Assembly: GCA_026421215.1 (NCBI GenBank)
Contig: JAPKBN010000008.1
Span: 1 to 55,115 of the forward strand
Source of the DNA: Dehalococcoidia bacterium
GTDB lineage: Bacteria; Chloroflexota; Dehalococcoidia; Lucifugimonadales; Lucifugimonadaceae
Reading direction: 5' to 3'
DNA: 55,115 bases
Part shown: one piece after another, positions 9,208-18,296 of the stretch
Layout of the letters: every line of letters starts with the position of its first letter
Position numbering within the stretch: the stretch's first letter is position 1
Translations under genes and position numbers: made by a program
The notes under the pieces: generated by a model
What the model saw: the letters and a program-made list of their open reading frames with translations, nothing else
What the model was told of the DNA's origin: nothing
The model's database searches: none

Positions 9208-10278
9208 GTGACCACCGGCTACAAACACCTGCTGACCATTGCCGTAGTGCTTCTTGCTGCGTTGCTTGTCGCGTGTTCCGGTGGAAACGATGAAAGCGTT
9301 GAGCTTGACCTGTCTGGGATCCAAACCCTCAACGATGGTTTCCATTACGAAGCCTGGGTGACGATAAACGGGGAGTACCAGTCGCTTGGCAAGTTCAATG
9401 TCTCAACCAATGGACTGCTTGCAACGCCTGATGGGCGCACGATAAAAAACGGTGAATTTGCGATAAACCCTCAGAATGATTTTGGGATCGACGATGTGAC
9501 CGCAGTGATGGTGTCGATCGAATCGTCAGGGGACATGGATGGGGTCCCGTCAGATACTCGCTTCCTTGCCGGACCCATCGTAGACGGCGTCGCCTCCCTC
9601 GTGGTTGGGGATGCTGGCGCTATCGGGAACACGTTTGAGAACGCCAACGGCTTCTACATACTCGCCACTCCCACCGACGGCCACCTGCGTACCAACGAGA
9701 ACAGCGGTATTTGGTTCAGACGGGCGGTCGACCAGCTTGAGCCTGACCCACGCGGGCTGTACGTTCCTGAGCTACCCGATGGCTGGCTTTATGAGGGCTT
9801 TGTCGATATCGAGGGTATTCCCGTGACTTCCGGAAAGTTTTGGGATCCATGGGACATTGATATGTCCGCCCCGTACAGTGGTCCGGCTGATATGAACACC
9901 ACTGATATCTTCGATGTGATGTTTGACGAGTACGTGTCGGTGGTGGTGCAGGGAGAAAACGGCACGGAACTTTTCACAGGCCCCGAGGGATGGAGGATGT
10001 TCCAGAAGGACGGTCTCGGACTCGATTTGTTCTTCCACGGCCCCCCGGAACCGGGCGAGGATTACCTGCTTAACGCGCCGCCCGGCCTCACGTTTCCTGT
10101 GGATCTCGCGGGTATGGACCTGTATGTGACCATAGAGCCGGACCCGGATGACTCACCGGAGCCGTTCGGCCTGAAGACGCTGGTCGGCACCGTGCCGGTA
10201 AACGCCGTGTCCCACCACACTTACATCCTCAGGCCCGGCTTCATGGACTTCCCAACAGGAACAGCAACGCTCAACTAG
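9208..10278 (+). CDS. Lipoprotein with two related beta-rich domains
   Basis: 356-residue predicted lipoprotein. It has a hydrophobic signal (residues about 7-22) ending in the lipobox LLVACS, so Cys23 would be lipidated and the protein surface-anchored. The mature part seems to be an internal duplication: DGFHYEAWVTINGEYQSLGKF (about 44-64) recurs as DGWLYEGFVDIEGIPVTSGKF (about 191-211), and VTAVMVSIESSGDMDG parallels LYVTIEPDPDDSPEPF. The pattern of E/V-W/F, GKF and V-x-IEP resembles the extracellular domain of RskA-like anti-sigma factors, but there is no transmembrane helix or sigma gene here. Starts with GTG; AAAGG lies about 12 nt upstream. Function unknown. Confidence 0.75.
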   Translation: MTTGYKHLLTIAVVLLAALLVACSGGNDESVELDLSGIQTLNDGFHYEAWVTINGEYQSLGKFNVSTNGLLATPDGRTIKNGEFAINPQNDFGIDDVTAVMVSIESSGDMDGVPSDTRFLAGPIVDGVASLVVGDAGAIGNTFENANGFYILATPTDGHLRTNENSGIWFRRAVDQLEPDPRGLYVPELPDGWLYEGFVDIEGIPVTSGKFWDPWDIDMSAPYSGPADMNTTDIFDVMFDEYVSVVVQGENGTELFTGPEGWRMFQKDGLGLDLFFHGPPEPGEDYLLNAPPGLTFPVDLAGMDLYVTIEPDPDDSPEPFGLKTLVGTVPVNAVSHHTYILRPGFMDFPTGTATLN

Positions 10279-10350
10279 GCAGGTATCCCTGCACCTTTTG
10301 TTGGTGGCTGTCCCGAACTGACACTGAGGCTGTGGAACGAGGATTCGCGT

Positions 10351-10381
10351 CAACACCGTAGGGACGTGACTATCCGTCCAG
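10351..10381. repeat. Dispersed repeat copy (GTAGGG...TATCCG type)
   Basis: Reads CACCGTAGGGACGTGACT then ATCCGTCC. The same layout (CGTAGGGGC, short centre, ATCCGCCC) recurs at 11561, 52151 and 53495. It lies in the convergent gap between the lipoprotein and the PhyH gene. Confidence 0.55.
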
Positions 10382-10462
10382 GCGACATGCCTCACAAATA
10401 ACCGAAACAGGCAGAATCGCGGTAAGTGCGGGACTTGCTCTGATGTGAGGGCGCCGGAGAAA

Positions 10463-11440
10463 TTACGCGCAGGAAGGGTCGTCGGCGTCCCAGCGATTGA
10501 ACGAAGACTGCTCACCACGGGCGAGCGAGTCGCGGGTGTCTTTCCACATCTCGTGCCAGGTAGCGGCGTCGTGCAACTCGGAATTGGGACTGGACGCGCT
10601 TCGGGCCACAAAACCGGGGAAGACACTCCGTCCCGTTGCCTCGCCCGTAGGCTGATATCGCAGGTCAAAACTCCAACGAATACGGTCACTCACATTTGGG
10701 AGTGAAGAGTGAACCGTCTTTTTGGTGAGGAGCAGCGCTCCACCCTTCTTCACTGGCACCGGCATCGAGTCGCCGACGCTGAACAGGTGTTCGGGAATTT
10801 GGAGACCGGGACGCTCGTTGTACCCGGGGCAATGGGTCAATAACTCACCCTTGTGCGATCCGGGGACGACCGTGAGGCATCCATTTTCGACATCGGTATC
10901 CATTAACGGGAACCACACAGTCAGAATGTTCGTTTCGTCGGCTTCAGGGTTCACAACCCCGGCGTCCTGGTGCCAAGGGGTGACGCCGTACAGCACGTTG
11001 CCATGTTCATCCCGAGGTGCGACCGACTCTGGCACTTTGATCCGCACATGTTGAACAGGGTTTGAGTACACCTCGCCCCCAACGACGGATTCGGCTATAT
11101 CAAGCAGGCTGGATGCTGTTAGCGCCCTGAAAACCGCTGGCCCGGCCCAGAACGGAGTGTCACTCAGGACGCCATTCTGTGGGAGCGAAAAATCGAAGTA
11201 CTGGTTGTGAACCTCGCCCGATTCACCGTAGATCCTGGTAACCCGATCGCCAAACTCCAGTTCCGAGTAGGTGGACGAGATTTTGCCTTCGCTGTGGAGT
11301 TTCTTCGCGAGGGTATCCAGTACGCCCCCGTATTCGTCGATTACAGGATCGATGATGCTTTCAGGGTCGAAAACGTCCGGGACGTGGACGAAGCCGTATT
11401 CCTCAAAGTGATCTTTTTGCTCGATGGTAAGCGCTGGCAA
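10463..11440 (-). CDS. Phytanoyl-CoA dioxygenase (PhyH) family protein
   Basis: Fe(II)/2-oxoglutarate-dependent dioxygenase of the PhyH family (325 aa, double-stranded beta-helix). The metal triad is visible as HxD in TPWHQDAG (about residue 177) and the distal His in KKTVHSSLPN (about 245); the following RWSFDLRYQP supplies the 2-oxoglutarate Arg. It hydroxylates an unknown substrate. Translation must start at TTG (11440), with AAAGG about 8 nt upstream, as no ATG precedes the conserved N-terminus EQKDHFEEYGFVHV. Stands alone between repeat-containing gaps. Confidence 0.9.
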   Translation of the reverse strand: MPALTIEQKDHFEEYGFVHVPDVFDPESIIDPVIDEYGGVLDTLAKKLHSEGKISSTYSELEFGDRVTRIYGESGEVHNQYFDFSLPQNGVLSDTPFWAGPAVFRALTASSLLDIAESVVGGEVYSNPVQHVRIKVPESVAPRDEHGNVLYGVTPWHQDAGVVNPEADETNILTVWFPLMDTDVENGCLTVVPGSHKGELLTHCPGYNERPGLQIPEHLFSVGDSMPVPVKKGGALLLTKKTVHSSLPNVSDRIRWSFDLRYQPTGEATGRSVFPGFVARSASSPNSELHDAATWHEMWKDTRDSLARGEQSSFNRWDADDPSCA

Positions 11441-11777
11441 AGCGTTCGCCTTTTGGTCGTCTTGATGTGATTAAGAGTTATTGTGGGGCATACGCTGGCG
11501 CTGAATACTACTCTTTTGCCAACAAATACGCAGTTAGGGCAGGATAAAAAAATCATCTCAAACACCGTAGCGGCGTATGACTATCCGCCCTTGGGTTGAT
11601 ACCAATCGACCCGTATGACGCGCAGTGCGGTCACTTCGGATAGATCGGCCCCTCTGAAGCCAATGAGGGTCCACTCATGGCAACATCTTTGAGGGAGGGG
11701 CTGCTCCGCTCGACGCGGGCTAAGCAGGCGGGACTTGGTGTACCCAGCGCCCTCGCAAGCGGCGCTCTCAAGAATTG
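11441..11777. other. Intergenic region with one dispersed repeat
   Basis: 337 bp between the PhyH start and the tRNA-Ser 3' end. The only recognisable content is the repeat copy at 11561-11593. Confidence 0.45.
11561..11593. repeat. Dispersed repeat copy (GTAGCGGC...TATCCGCCC type)
   Basis: AACACCGTAGCGGCGTATGA followed by CTATCCGCCC. It matches the copy at 10351 almost word for word in its flanks (CACCGTAG, GACTATCCG), which shows a shared origin. Confidence 0.6.
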
Positions 11778-11867
11778 TGGCGGAGGGGACAGGATTCGAA
11801 CCTGCGATGCCCTCACGGGCATACCTGTTTTCAAGACAGGCGCCTTAAGCCACTCGGCCACCCCTCC
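11778..11867 (-). tRNA. tRNA-Ser(TGA)
   Basis: Minus-strand class II tRNA. The acceptor stem is GGAGGGG/CCCCTCC, discriminator G, and the 3' CCA is encoded (11780-11778). The anticodon stem-loop is CTGTC-TTGAAAA-CAG with anticodon TGA, reading UCN codons. A long variable arm is present (CCCGTGAGGG hairpin) and the T-arm contains GGTTCGAATCC. Confidence 0.96.
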
Positions 11868-11912
11868 GTGCCAACTTAAATTCTACTTGAGTGTAGCTTG
11901 CGATGGTGTTGT

Positions 11913-12722
11913 TCAGTGCTGGCAGGAGGGGCAGTAGTAAGCCGTCCTGCCGCCGATTTTCTTCGACTTTAGCGCTGTCTCGCACTGAGGGCAGGGCGCT
12001 CCCGGTTTGCGAGGTATCTGCATTCGGTCGTCGTGGGCGTCGATCACATATGGACGGCCTTGATTGTCGGGATGCGACTCGATGAACGCCAGTGCGTTCT
12101 CAAGCACGCCGACGATGGTGTTGTGTATCGATTCCAATTGTCCAGCAGATATCTTGTCGGCCCGCCGTGATGGCGAGACGCCAACTATGAGTAACACTTC
12201 ATCGGCGTAGATATTGCCGACGCCAGCCAGGACTTTCTGGTCTAGCAACACCGACTTGATGGGCGAGCGCTTAGCCGACACACGCTCAATGAACTGGGCC
12301 GAAGTGAAATCAGGATCCAATGCGTCCGGGCCCATCCTGGCCGTAAATGTTTCAACGTCATTTTCTATCCGGACCATCGCCCATCGACGAACGTCGTCCA
12401 GTTCCAATCGGCGCTCATCGTCCAGATAAAGGGCCAACCGGCGATATCGAAACGACTCATCCTCAGGAGCCATGACTCCAAGCCGCCCGGTCATACCCAT
12501 GTGTAGGCCTAGAACGCCGGTGTCGAGTTTCGCGATCAACTGTTTACCGTGCCGCCCAAACGCCTTAATTCGCCTACCAACCAACGGCGACAATCCACCC
12601 ATTCCATCGATAGTGTCCTCAACACCTGGCCATTCAGCATCCACCTCAACAAAAGTCCGACCTACGAGCCCTTCACGGAGCAGATACCGCCGAAGAGCCT
12701 CTATTTCTGGAAGTTCAGGCAT
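11913..12722 (-). CDS. mutM: Formamidopyrimidine-DNA glycosylase
   Basis: Base-excision repair glycosylase/AP lyase removing 8-oxoguanine and other oxidised purines (269 aa). The mature N-terminus PELPEIE carries catalytic Pro2 and Glu3. The helix-two-turn-helix region includes GVGNIYADEVL, and the C-terminal zinc finger is CPQCETALKSKKIGGRTAYYC with a final CPSCQ (CxxC-x16-CxxC). ATG start. It lies 318 bp downstream of polA on the same strand, a frequent repair neighbourhood. Confidence 0.96.
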   Translation of the reverse strand: MPELPEIEALRRYLLREGLVGRTFVEVDAEWPGVEDTIDGMGGLSPLVGRRIKAFGRHGKQLIAKLDTGVLGLHMGMTGRLGVMAPEDESFRYRRLALYLDDERRLELDDVRRWAMVRIENDVETFTARMGPDALDPDFTSAQFIERVSAKRSPIKSVLLDQKVLAGVGNIYADEVLLIVGVSPSRRADKISAGQLESIHNTIVGVLENALAFIESHPDNQGRPYVIDAHDDRMQIPRKPGAPCPQCETALKSKKIGGRTAYYCPSCQH

Positions 12723-13040
12723 GGGTCTGCCTCAATGCCATGAAGTGAAAATTGACCACTGTTCAGTTCTCAGGGTCTCGAGTTTCGGTGGTGAAATCCA
12801 TGACCGCCATTTGTAGATCTGTTGTCACACTCTTTGCTTGTGTATGAGTTCAACAAGATCCTGATCGAGCCTTTGTTGTACTGGCCCGCGACGCGTTGAG
12901 GCCGGGCAAGACAGCGATGGTGTCTAACATTCGCTCCAGGTGTCTTCTGGCGCGTATGGAGCATGTTTCCCGCGTGAAGCCACACGGTGCCGCCAATCTT
13001 CTTCGTCCTCATGCCGGATCGCAATTGGCATCTGCTCCTC
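12723..13040. other. Intergenic gap between polA and mutM
   Basis: 318 bp. A minus-strand open frame (12770-13024) shows no recognisable domain and is probably chance. No terminator with a T-tract seen. Confidence 0.4.
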
Positions 13041-15968
13041 CTACTCCATATCGCCCCAGGTTGGTCCCGTCTTGATCTCTATTTCTAGTGGCACCGACAG
13101 ATCCATCGCCGACGGCATCAGTTCCGAAACCATCGCTTGAACCTCCATCAGCTCACCCGGAGCAACCTCAAAAATCAGCTCATCGTGCACCTGTATGATC
13201 ATGCGCGATTTGAGAACGCGGTCTCGAATCTCTCTGTCGATGTTGATCATGGCGATCTTGATGATGTCTGCTGACGTTCCCTGGATCGGCATGTTTACCG
13301 CCATCCGCTCAGAGGCCGCCCGCGCCATCTGGTTTCCGGTCGTGATATCCGGCAGGCGGCGTCGCCGTCCAGAAATCGTCTCCACGTAGCCCTTCACGCG
13401 GGCGCTCTCTTTGACACCCTCGATGTAGTCCTTCAGACCCGGGTACTTGGAGAAGTACATCGCGATGAAATCAGCGCCCTGCGCACGGGTCAGGTCTGTC
13501 TGGCGGGCCACGCCTATCGGGCCGAGACCATATATCACGCCGAAGTTCAGGATCTTGGCCATACGTCGCTGGCCTTCAGGGTCGTCGGAGTCCTCGCCGT
13601 ACATCGCCCGAGCCGTCGCCGCGTGAATGTCTTCGCCATTTCGGAACGCCTCGAGCAGCGCTGGCTCTTGCGACAGGTGGGCTAGTATTCGAAGCTCGAT
13701 CTGCGAGTAGTCGGCAGCGAGTAGCGTCCATCCGTTCTCGCCGTCCGCCTTGAATGCGTGCCGGACACGCTTGCCGAGATCAGTGCGTACCGGGATGTTC
13801 TGGACATTTGGGTCAGAGCTGGACAACCGCCCGGTGGCCGACCCGACCTGGTTGAAGCTGGTGTGGACCCTCCCGGTGTTCTGCACGACTAGACGGGGAA
13901 GGGCGTCGACATAGGTCGACTTCAGCTTGCCAAGCTCCCGGAAACGCAGAACGTTCTTGATCAGCTCGAACGCGTTCGGATTCAGGTCTTCTTTATCCAT
14001 AAGCCCTTCAAGCGTCGCCGCATCCATCGAGTAGCCGGTCTTTGTGCGGCGCGTCTTTGGAACGTCGTACTCGTCAAAGAGCACCGTCGCCAACTGTTGG
14101 CTGGAGTTCATGTTGATCTCCGTGCCGCCCAAAAGATTGGCCGTATCTATCTTGAGGCGATCCAGCTCCACACCCAGCTCTTCCGAGAATCGATCGAGCT
14201 GATGGGTGTCCACCATCACACCCTCTTGCTGCATCCTGATGATCACCGGCAGCAGCGGTATCTCGATGTCGTCGAACACTGGTCGAACCCCGTCGGTATC
14301 CAACCTTGGATTCAAGTCTCGCTTCAATCGCCACGTGAAATCGGCATCTGCTGCGGCGTACGGCGCAGCCTTGTCGATCTCGACGGCTGCCATCGTGATC
14401 TGCTTGCGTCCGGTGCCTATTAGCGCTGAGATTGGCGTCATTTCAACCTGGAAGAAGTCCAGGACTAACTGCTTGAGCCCGATCTGTCTACGCCCGGTAA
14501 TGGCGGCAGCGATCATCGTGTCGAAGTCGACTCCGTTCACCTCGAGTCCGGCGTGATTCATCACCATCACATCAAAGTTGGCGTTGTGCGCTGTTTTTGG
14601 GATGTCCGGGTTCGCAAACATGGACCGCATTGCATCCAGCGCTTGCGCGAGCGGGATTTGCTTCTGTTGCGCTGTTGCCGGGGCGTCTCCGTCTTGCTCG
14701 GGATCGGGGGCGACCTCAGGAAGCGGGAAGTGACCGACTGGCACGTACCAGGCCCGGCCTTCTGCGTTGGAGAATGACACACCGACCAGGTCCGCCTCCA
14801 TCGGGTTTACGCCGGATGTCTCGGTGTCAAAAGCGAAACCATCAGGTGTCGAAAGCTCCTTGACCAGCGCCTCCAGATCGGCGGTCGTCGTCACGGTGCT
14901 GTACTTCACATCCACCGAGTCGCCCATGATTGGGGGTGGCGACCCACCATCGTTGGAACTCGCCTCACCATCGAATCCCAGACCGAGTTGCTGGCCTGAC
15001 GCCGGCAAACCACTGGATGGCGTGTCCTGTGGCTCGGCCAGGAAAGCGGGATCCGGGACCTGCCTCAGGACCGTCCTGAACTCAAGATCCAACAGAGTGT
15101 TGACTACGTCCTCACGGTCGTACTTCCAGAAGCGGGTATCCTCCATCTTGAAGTCCATCGGCGCTTCTTTTGAGATCGTGGTTAACCATCGACCCTCAAA
15201 GGCCAATTCCCGGTTCTCTTCAAGCAGTCTCCGGACACGCTTCGCTCCTCGCAACTCGCTGGTAGGCATCGCCTCGATCTCGTCGAGTTCCTCGTACACC
15301 TTCTCCAGCCGGTCGCGGCCTCTGAGCACCGCAAACGCGGCCTTCTCTCCAACGCCCGGGACGCCCGGGATGTTGTCGGAAGGGTCGCCCTGAAGGGCCT
15401 TTACATCGGGAAGCGAATCCGGCATCAATCCGGCGTAACGCCCCTTGAACTCCTCGATGCCGTACACCTTGGTGTTGCCATATCCCGAGTACATCAGGAC
15501 GTTCACCGTTTCAGACACAAGCTGTAACTCGTCCCTGTCGCCGGTCACCACCAGAGTGTCGATATCGGCTTCCGTGGCAAGACGACTCATCGTGCCGATA
15601 AGGTCGTCCGCCTCCCAGCCGTCCTTTTCAAAAAACGGGATCTTGAACGAGTCCAGAACCTCTTTGACAAGTGGAAACTGTTGGCGCAACTCGTCCGGCA
15701 TGGGCGCACGGCCGGCCTTGTACTCGGGATAGCGATCGTCGCGGAACGTAGGTGCGCTGGTATCGAAAGCCACTGCGACGTGTGTCGGTTTGTGGTCTCG
15801 AACAATCTTCAGAAAAGTTGTTAAAAACCCGTACACACCTCGTGTGTCTTGGCCCGTCGCCGTGCTGAGTCGCTCCGGGATGGAGAAGAACGCCCGGTAC
15901 ACCATGGCATGTCCATCTATCACGAGAAGAAGAGGGCGGTCGTTGTCTGAAAAAGCGGGATGGGTCAT
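13041..15968 (-). CDS. polA: DNA polymerase I
   Basis: Full three-domain Pol I (975 aa) for Okazaki-fragment processing and repair synthesis. N-terminal 5'-3' exonuclease (LLLVIDGHAMVYRAFFS, TGDRDELQL, GDPSDNIPGVPGVGEK). The central 3'-5' exonuclease looks intact: FAFDTETSG (DxE), AHNANFDVM and YAAADADFTW keep the metal ligands. C-terminal family A polymerase: DYSQIELRILAHLS (motif A), RMAKILNFGVIYGLG (motif B), QVHDELIFEV (motif C). A linker of about 40 residues near 310-350 is low-complexity. Start ATG at 15968 with AAGGA about 9 nt upstream. Confidence 0.97.
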   Translation of the reverse strand: MTHPAFSDNDRPLLLVIDGHAMVYRAFFSIPERLSTATGQDTRGVYGFLTTFLKIVRDHKPTHVAVAFDTSAPTFRDDRYPEYKAGRAPMPDELRQQFPLVKEVLDSFKIPFFEKDGWEADDLIGTMSRLATEADIDTLVVTGDRDELQLVSETVNVLMYSGYGNTKVYGIEEFKGRYAGLMPDSLPDVKALQGDPSDNIPGVPGVGEKAAFAVLRGRDRLEKVYEELDEIEAMPTSELRGAKRVRRLLEENRELAFEGRWLTTISKEAPMDFKMEDTRFWKYDREDVVNTLLDLEFRTVLRQVPDPAFLAEPQDTPSSGLPASGQQLGLGFDGEASSNDGGSPPPIMGDSVDVKYSTVTTTADLEALVKELSTPDGFAFDTETSGVNPMEADLVGVSFSNAEGRAWYVPVGHFPLPEVAPDPEQDGDAPATAQQKQIPLAQALDAMRSMFANPDIPKTAHNANFDVMVMNHAGLEVNGVDFDTMIAAAITGRRQIGLKQLVLDFFQVEMTPISALIGTGRKQITMAAVEIDKAAPYAAADADFTWRLKRDLNPRLDTDGVRPVFDDIEIPLLPVIIRMQQEGVMVDTHQLDRFSEELGVELDRLKIDTANLLGGTEINMNSSQQLATVLFDEYDVPKTRRTKTGYSMDAATLEGLMDKEDLNPNAFELIKNVLRFRELGKLKSTYVDALPRLVVQNTGRVHTSFNQVGSATGRLSSSDPNVQNIPVRTDLGKRVRHAFKADGENGWTLLAADYSQIELRILAHLSQEPALLEAFRNGEDIHAATARAMYGEDSDDPEGQRRMAKILNFGVIYGLGPIGVARQTDLTRAQGADFIAMYFSKYPGLKDYIEGVKESARVKGYVETISGRRRRLPDITTGNQMARAASERMAVNMPIQGTSADIIKIAMINIDREIRDRVLKSRMIIQVHDELIFEVAPGELMEVQAMVSELMPSAMDLSVPLEIEIKTGPTWGDME

Positions 15969-16120
15969 GGTGCGGTCCTTCAGAAGGGCAAGCTTTAGCC
16001 CTGGCGAGGGTCGTAGGGTGCCCGGATTATAGCTGTGTGGTCCGCAAGAGCCGGGAATGTTGACACCGGGTCTTACATAAGCAATCTATATATAGCGAAC
16101 TTACACATAGGGGAATCAAG

Positions 16121-16963
16121 ATGGCCGAAAACGATATCGAAATGAACGGGAATGCCCGTCCGTCAATGCCTGAGCTTCTTTCCGATAATCCGATCAACCT
16201 CAGGACTGAAATCCGACAGCGGTACACACTTGTGGCGGAGCGTGGGTTGCAGGCGATCTCGGACGATGACGGCGCGTGTCGTGGTCCGGAAGGTGAGATC
16301 TGCTGCTCTCCGAATGCTGAACGGCTCTATTCCGCAGGTGAGATCGACTCGGTAACGGACGCCGCCGCCGCCGCCGCCGCCGGATGCGGTAACCCGACGG
16401 CTATAGGTGAGCTTAATCCCGGCGAGACAGTCCTCGATCTCGGCTCTGGCGGAGGCATCGACTGTTTCCTGGCCGCTAAACAGGTCGGCCCAGCCGGTTA
16501 CGTCATCGGAATCGATATGACGCCGGCTATGATCGATCTGGCCCAGAAGAACGCGGTCACGCTTGAGGCGAACAACGTTGTTTTCAAGCTTTCTCATATC
16601 GAATCACTTCCCGAGCCTGACAACACCGTTGACGCGATCATTTCTAACTGCGTGATCAACCTGGCGGCCGACAAAGACGCCGTTTTTGCAGAGGCATTCC
16701 GTGTTTTACGTGATGGCGGAAGACTTTACGTATCGGACATCGTCGTTACAGAGGAACTGCCGCTCGATGTCCAGGCGGACGTCAATAATTGGACCGGGTG
16801 TATTGCCGGTGCGCAAATCGAGGAGGTGTACCTGGGGCAGATGGCCGATGCCGGGTTCTCAGAGATCGAGATAGTGACGAGCGTCCCGACTTCATCGGGA
16901 GGGGAAGAGCCCTGGTCTGAGAGTGTACGGAGCATTTCCGTAAAGGCCGTCAAACAGGGATAG
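16121..16963 (+). CDS. arsM: Arsenite methyltransferase
   Basis: SAM-dependent As(III) methyltransferase (280 aa) that converts arsenite to methylated arsenicals. SAM motif I is DLGSGGGID (about 106-114). Candidate arsenic-binding cysteines sit where ArsM needs them: Cys61/62 (EICCSP), Cys177 (SNCVINL) and Cys227 (TGCIAGA). An Ala7 tract before GCGNP is coded by a GCC microsatellite. ATG with AGGGG about 8 nt upstream. No arsR, arsC or efflux gene is adjacent, so it is a lone detoxification gene. It is divergent from polA across 152 bp. Confidence 0.93.
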   Translation: MAENDIEMNGNARPSMPELLSDNPINLRTEIRQRYTLVAERGLQAISDDDGACRGPEGEICCSPNAERLYSAGEIDSVTDAAAAAAAGCGNPTAIGELNPGETVLDLGSGGGIDCFLAAKQVGPAGYVIGIDMTPAMIDLAQKNAVTLEANNVVFKLSHIESLPEPDNTVDAIISNCVINLAADKDAVFAEAFRVLRDGGRLYVSDIVVTEELPLDVQADVNNWTGCIAGAQIEEVYLGQMADAGFSEIEIVTSVPTSSGGEEPWSESVRSISVKAVKQG

Positions 16964-17005
16964 AGGGGTTGGCGGATATATGGCCTTCCCGTTGGTTCTG
17001 CACGG

Positions 17006-17314
17006 TTAATAGTTGTGGCTGGTCATCCATGCGTGACCATGGGACGACACGTTCCATCGTCGGCAGCTGTTGGTGTGCGCCGATGACGCCGGAGTAGGCG
17101 CCGGGAATGTAAAAATTGATCGCCGATTCGCCCCCAGGGATGATTTAGCTTCGATCTTGCCGCCATGTAAGCCGACGATAGTTTTCACTATGTAAAGCCC
17201 GATCCCGGCGCCCGGGGCGGAGCGCGCCTCCTCGCTGTCCACCCGGAAGAACAGGGTGAACAGCCCCTCCTTGCACTTGTCTGAGATTCCCATCCCTGAG
17301 CGGTCACACCGCAA
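17006..17314 (-). pseudogene. Fragment of a sensor histidine kinase ATPase domain
   Basis: About 75 residues match only the end of a HATPase_c domain: CDRSGMGISDKCKEGLFTLF (N/G1 and F-box region) then GAGIGLYIVKTIVGLHGGKI (G2 box) and SIFTFPAP. The N box, the phospho-acceptor His domain and any sensor are absent, and an in-frame stop lies just upstream. After about residue 70 the frame reads unrelated sequence. It is a remnant in a 615-bp gap (16964-17578) that otherwise holds only the terminator at 17518. Confidence 0.7.
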
Positions 17315-17510
17315 TAGCTAGATGCAAATTTCCCATGTCTATGTGGCCAATCGGCTCCCAAGGCCTACCCTCTTCTGAATCCTAGTGCTCACACGGGCGC
17401 GCAGAGGCGAATGACCACCGACAGGTATTTGTCAGCGTACTTAAGATTGAAAAGGGAGCCAATGCTGGGACTGCGGACAGAAGACTGGTGCTGCCACAAC
17501 GAGAGTCGAC

Positions 17511-17550
17511 AAACGCGAAACTGGCCGGGGCGGTATGCCCCGGCCAGTTT
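17511..17550 (-). terminator. Hairpin terminator of the coiled-coil gene
   Basis: Perfect 14-bp stem (17518-17531 with 17537-17550, loop GGTAT), 28 bp downstream of the coiled-coil gene stop. The minus-strand T-tract is short (TTTCGCGTTT), so termination strength is uncertain. Confidence 0.7.
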
Positions 17551-17578
17551 TCCCGGATCGAGGTTTTTCAGAACCCTA

Positions 17579-18211
17579 CTAGTGGACCGTGGAGCTCTCT
17601 GACTTGGTAGGAGTTTCAAGCAGGTCGAGACCGGCCCGAACTTTACCAAGAACGCCGGAGACGTGCTCTTCAAGGCTGAACAGCACCTCACTGGCATACT
17701 GGTCTGCACCATCACGCCGGTTCGTAGCGTCCGTCTCGGCGTCATTCATCATCATCCCAATGCGACCGTTAGACTCTTCAGTTTTCTGTGCGGCGGCGCC
17801 CTCCGCATCCTCGATGATCCGCGCCGCCCGCCCCTCTGCGTCCGCGATGATCTCTTTAGCTCGTCGTGCTGCTTCAGCTGTGACTTCCGTCTGCTGCACC
17901 ATCTTGGTGGCTTTTTCGGTGGCGGTATCCAGCGTGATGGTCGCCTTTTCTTCCGCGGTCTGACGGATCGTCGTGGCCTCTTCATCTGCGTAACCGCGGA
18001 TGCGTCGGGCCTCTATTTCGGCCTGTTTTAACACGCTTTCTTTCTGGCGAATGATGGCCTGAGATTCGTTTATCTCTTCTGGGAGTTCGGAGCGAATCTG
18101 TTCGATGGCCGCGTTAAACCGGTCCAGGTTTACGAGGGTCCGTGAGGTGGCCGGTACGCGGCCGCCTGCTACAAGTGACTCAAGTTGTTCCAGGCGTTGT
18201 TCTAAAGACAT
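17579..18211 (-). CDS. Long coiled-coil protein (DivIVA/SepIVA-like)
   Basis: 210-residue, Glu/Ala/Arg-rich protein with no transmembrane segment. Residues about 45-190 are heptad-like and highly charged (for example AEIEARRIRGYADEEATTIR), resembling DivIVA-type cell-pole scaffolds or ATP-synthase b-subunit stalks. The N-terminus MSLEQRLEQLESLVAGGRVP is family-like. ATG with AGGGGG 7 nt upstream. It follows coaD by 85 bp on the same strand and ends in a strong hairpin, so rsmD-coaD-this gene probably form one transcript. A role in envelope growth is plausible but inferred. Confidence 0.7.
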   Translation of the reverse strand: MSLEQRLEQLESLVAGGRVPATSRTLVNLDRFNAAIEQIRSELPEEINESQAIIRQKESVLKQAEIEARRIRGYADEEATTIRQTAEEKATITLDTATEKATKMVQQTEVTAEAARRAKEIIADAEGRAARIIEDAEGAAAQKTEESNGRIGMMMNDAETDATNRRDGADQYASEVLFSLEEHVSGVLGKVRAGLDLLETPTKSESSTVH

Positions 18212-18296
18212 ATATGCCCCCTGTTTTGCCCTGCCGGTGGCGCAAGAGTGCGTTCCCGGTCACTACAGCCGTTCACCGGCCCTGCTGTTTTAGTCC

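Noticed and set aside
12770-13024. 84-codon minus-strand frame between polA and mutM
   Set aside because: No recognisable domain and biased composition; probably chance.
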